From: Lachnospiraceae bacterium
GTDB taxonomy: Bacteria; Bacillota; Clostridia; Lachnospirales; Lachnospiraceae
Length of the DNA: 64,000 nucleotides
Reading direction: 5' to 3'
Assembly (NCBI GenBank): GCA_022794265.1
Contig: JAAWEK010000011.1
Location: 124,001-188,000 of the forward strand
The notes beneath the pieces are model-generated. The model searched no databases, was not told the origin of the DNA, and was given only the letters and a program-made list of their open reading frames with translations. This document shows, in pieces, positions 63,001-64,000 of this stretch. The position numbers and the translations under genes were made by a program. The stretch's first letter is position 1, and each line of letters opens with the position of its first letter.

Positions 63001-63582
63001 GGTGCAGGTAATATTCTTGGCGCCAGACAGCATGGCCATATGGAAGCGGTTGGATATGACCTGTACTGCAAGCTGTTAAATGAAGCTGTAGCTGAGGAAA
63101 AAGGCATGGAAGTTATGGATAGTTTTGAAACAAAGATTGATATCAGTATCGATGCTTTTATACCGCCGCAGTATATTAAGAATGAATTTCAGAAATTAAA
63201 TGTTTATAAGCAGATTGCCAGTATTGAGTCGGAAGAGGAATACAGAGATATGCAGGATGAACTTATGGACCGGTTCGGCGAACTGCCAAAGAATGTGGAG
63301 AATCTGTTATCCATTGCGTTAATAAAGGCTTTGGCCCATAAGGCGTGGATAACAGAAATCAGTAATATTGGCACACAGCTGAAATTTGTTATGTACCGGG
63401 AAGCAAAGATTGATGTGGCAGGCATACAGGCAATTATTGACAGGTATAAGAATAAACTGAAGTTTGTTACGGATTCTATACCGTATTTCATGTATACCAT
63501 GGATAAAACCACAAATGATATGAAAGAATACAAACAGATTATTTTGGATATAATTGGAGATATAAACAGTCTGGCGCTTTAG
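60049..63582 (+). CDS. mfd: Transcription-repair coupling factor
   Basis: This 1177-residue protein is full length for Mfd. The start is GTG 60049, with GGAGGA seven bases upstream. It has UvrB-homology domains (about 1-350), a RID domain near 495-570 (GDYVVHENHGLGIYRG) that binds RNA polymerase, and the RecG-like translocase with Walker A CGDVGYGKTE near 656-666, DEEQ near 762-765, SATPIPRTL and GRVGRSNRTSYAF, and a C-terminal autoinhibitory domain. It removes stalled RNA polymerase at lesions and recruits UvrA. It follows pth by 45 bases, a common gene order in Firmicutes. Confidence 0.95.
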   Translation: MKTFEEPLQDCNEYNLLMEQLKKDDKMQKAFQITGCLDSQQVNFMSGIAKDYSYSVVVTHSEKRAREIYEDFLLYTKDVYFYPAKDFIFYSADIHGTLTIRERLNTIRRLVEGQKAVIVTTIDGLMDKLIPLRQIKEKVLTFQCGDTVNLNKLQKELISMCYERVGQVELSGQFAIRGGIIDIFPLSEESPIRIDLWDDEIDSIKYFDVESQRSITMLEEVSVYPATEYILSQEQVALGLKKIQEEMMETEQKFRKEMKTEEAHRIKTVINDFTEQLKLGNTNVSVDSFINYFYEESSSLIEYLEQENTIFLLDEPARLEERSGVVEKEFRESMINRLEKGYLLAGQVDVMKTYSQILALMSCRQMVVFTALEQKVKGISITDIFHIDAKNIISYNSQFDLLIKDLKQYKKKGYRILILTTSRTRAERLAENLRDYEIEAFYSENPDRTLESREIMVSYGNLHKGFEYPLLKFVVITQTDIFGREKAKKRRAKKQYTGKKIQSFSELNIGDYVVHENHGLGIYRGIEKIEVDKVAKDYIKIEYADNSNLYILATGLDLIQKYAGSDAVKTPKINKLGTQEWSRTKSKVRTAVKDIARDLVALYSARQNQKGFSFSQDNVWQKEFEEIFPYEETMDQLSAIEAMKKDMESDKIMDRLICGDVGYGKTEIAIRGAFKAVQDGKQVVVLVPTTILAQQHYNTFTQRMKDYPIRIDLLSRFRTASGAKMTIEGLKTGEVDIVIGTHKVLSKDVKFKDLGLLVVDEEQRFGVTHKEKIKTLKQNVDVLTLSATPIPRTLHMSLVGIRDMSVLEEPPVDRLPIQTYVMEYDDEMVREAINRELIRGGQVYYVYNRVNNIDEIAAGIAKLVPDANVVFAHGQMSERKLEQIMYDFIEGEIDVLVSTTIIETGLDISNVNTIIIHDADNFGLSQLYQLRGRVGRSNRTSYAFLMYKRDKMLKEVAEKRLQAIREFTELGSGIKIAMKDLEIRGAGNILGARQHGHMEAVGYDLYCKLLNEAVAEEKGMEVMDSFETKIDISIDAFIPPQYIKNEFQKLNVYKQIASIESEEEYRDMQDELMDRFGELPKNVENLLSIALIKALAHKAWITEISNIGTQLKFVMYREAKIDVAGIQAIIDRYKNKLKFVTDSIPYFMYTMDKTTNDMKEYKQIILDIIGDINSLAL

Positions 63583-63625
63583 GTGGTTTACGGACGTTGA
63601 AAGAATACAGGAGGATATTGATAAG

Positions 63626-63709
63626 GTGAAAAAAGTTTTAGGTTTTATTTTGGGGGCGGCGCTGCTGGCGGTGGTAATGATTGTAATTATTAACCGGCTG
63701 TGTCTGTAA
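63626..63709 (+). CDS. 27-residue single-span membrane peptide
   Basis: This small ORF starts with GTG at 63626 and stops with TAA at 63707-63709. GGAGG (63610-63614) is about eleven bases upstream. The peptide is basic at its start (MKKVLGF), then a hydrophobic helix (ILGAALLAVVMIVIIN) and a short RLCL tail. It lies 43 bases after mfd and before a strong terminator. Such small membrane peptides are common in Firmicutes; no function can be given. Coding status is uncertain because it has only 27 codons. Confidence 0.4.
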   Translation: MKKVLGFILGAALLAVVMIVIINRLCL

Positions 63710-63760
63710 TCGGATTATAAGAGGTGTTCCAGGCAGGAAAATGATATAAACAGGAAGAAA

Positions 63761-63806
63761 AAACAGAGGCGGACTTTGAATTTAAAAAGTCCGCCTCTGT
63801 TTTGGG
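63761..63806. terminator. Strong terminator between the mfd operon and the reverse-strand gene
   Basis: AAACAGAGGCGGACTTT (63761-63777) pairs with AAAGTCCGCCTCTGTTT (63786-63802), with T-run forward and A-run reverse. It is likely bidirectional and shares the ACAGAGGCGG core with the hrb terminator. Confidence 0.85.
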
Positions 63807-64000
63807 CTATAACATATTCCGAATCAGACGGAATACTTTGGAGGTAATCTTAAAAATCCGTTTTTTGCTTTTGCTTATCGGAACGGCTTCCGTCTGACCA
63901 TTTGATATATATGTTCCGTCTTCAGCCAGAACCAGAGAGTCCTGTTCCATCTCTTTAACGGCTTTTGTAACGATTTCATTAAAGCGTTCACTGTGAATGA
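63807..64000 (-). CDS. Truncated unknown protein (C-terminal 64 residues)
   Basis: The reverse-strand frame stops at 63809-63807 (TAG) and is open to the window edge. The visible part has a charged helical start (HSERFNEIVTKAVKEMEQD), then a short acidic/polar linker and a basic C-terminus with KSKKRIFKI and KVFRLIRNML. I do not recognise the family. It ends 1-5 bases before the shared terminator, which supports a real gene end. Its start is outside the window. Confidence 0.5.
   Translation of the reverse strand, partial: IHSERFNEIVTKAVKEMEQDSLVLAEDGTYISNGQTEAVPISKSKKRIFKITSKVFRLIRNML

Overview
The window looks like a chromosome segment of a low-GC, spore-forming Gram-positive anaerobe, most likely a member of the Lachnospiraceae (Roseburia/Agathobacter/Eubacterium rectale-like). 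The evidence is the spore genes spmA, spmB and spoVG, a Clostridia-type rubrerythrin/rubredoxin/PerR oxygen-defence cluster, a GlgC/GlgD glycogen pair, a cell-surface GH13 amylase, and AAGGAGG-type ribosome binding sites. Species assignment is inference.

Region 1 (1-23.7 kb, visibly AT-rich, all on +) is one long co-oriented locus. It starts inside a tadB-like gene and continues with tadC, a Flp1-like pilin, two TadE-like pseudopilins, a 1441-residue TadG/DUF5702-like protein, a lipoprotein, and a GxGD prepilin peptidase. A WG-repeat protein follows, then a complete Ser/Thr phosphorylation module (FHA protein, PP2C phosphatase, membrane kinase), a small membrane protein, a BspA-type LRR/fibronectin surface protein and a >2000-residue Ig-like surface protein. 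I read it as a Tad-type pilus/secretion system with its own phospho-threonine switch and two large surface proteins. ETT motifs in the FHA protein and in the small membrane protein suggest a GarA-like self-binding switch.

Region 2 (23.7-31.2 kb) has a YwmB-like exported protein, a multi-domain amylase, spmA, a dGTPase and a nucleotidyltransferase-fold protein. Region 3 (31.3-34.3 kb) is an AT-rich three-gene cassette (XRE regulator, UvrD-like helicase, unknown protein) with a consensus promoter and an operator-like inverted repeat. It resembles a defence cassette. Region 4 (34.3-37.6 kb) has a Pr6Pr-like membrane protein, an SDR flanked by inverted palindromic elements, spmB (separated from spmA by about 7 kb), a zinc-ribbon membrane protein and tRNA-Pro(CGG).

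Region 5 (37.7-50.6 kb) holds housekeeping genes: an M29 aminopeptidase, asnS, a class A PBP, prs, the helicase loader dnaI, dnaD, murC, murI and a YwiB-like gene. Between PBP and prs lies a 27-codon Hol_Tox/TxpA-like toxin with a convergent antisense RNA that has a perfect consensus promoter. Five DnaA-box-like 9-mers lie upstream of dnaD-dnaI. An HNH-like small protein sits alone between murC and murI.

Region 6 (50.6-64 kb) holds a chemoreceptor, a DXS-like enzyme behind a MerR-type promoter, high-molecular-weight rubredoxin, reverse rubrerythrin and PerR (the last two with matching PerR-like boxes), glgC-glgD, spoVG, pth, mfd, a 27-residue membrane peptide and a truncated reverse-strand gene at the right edge.
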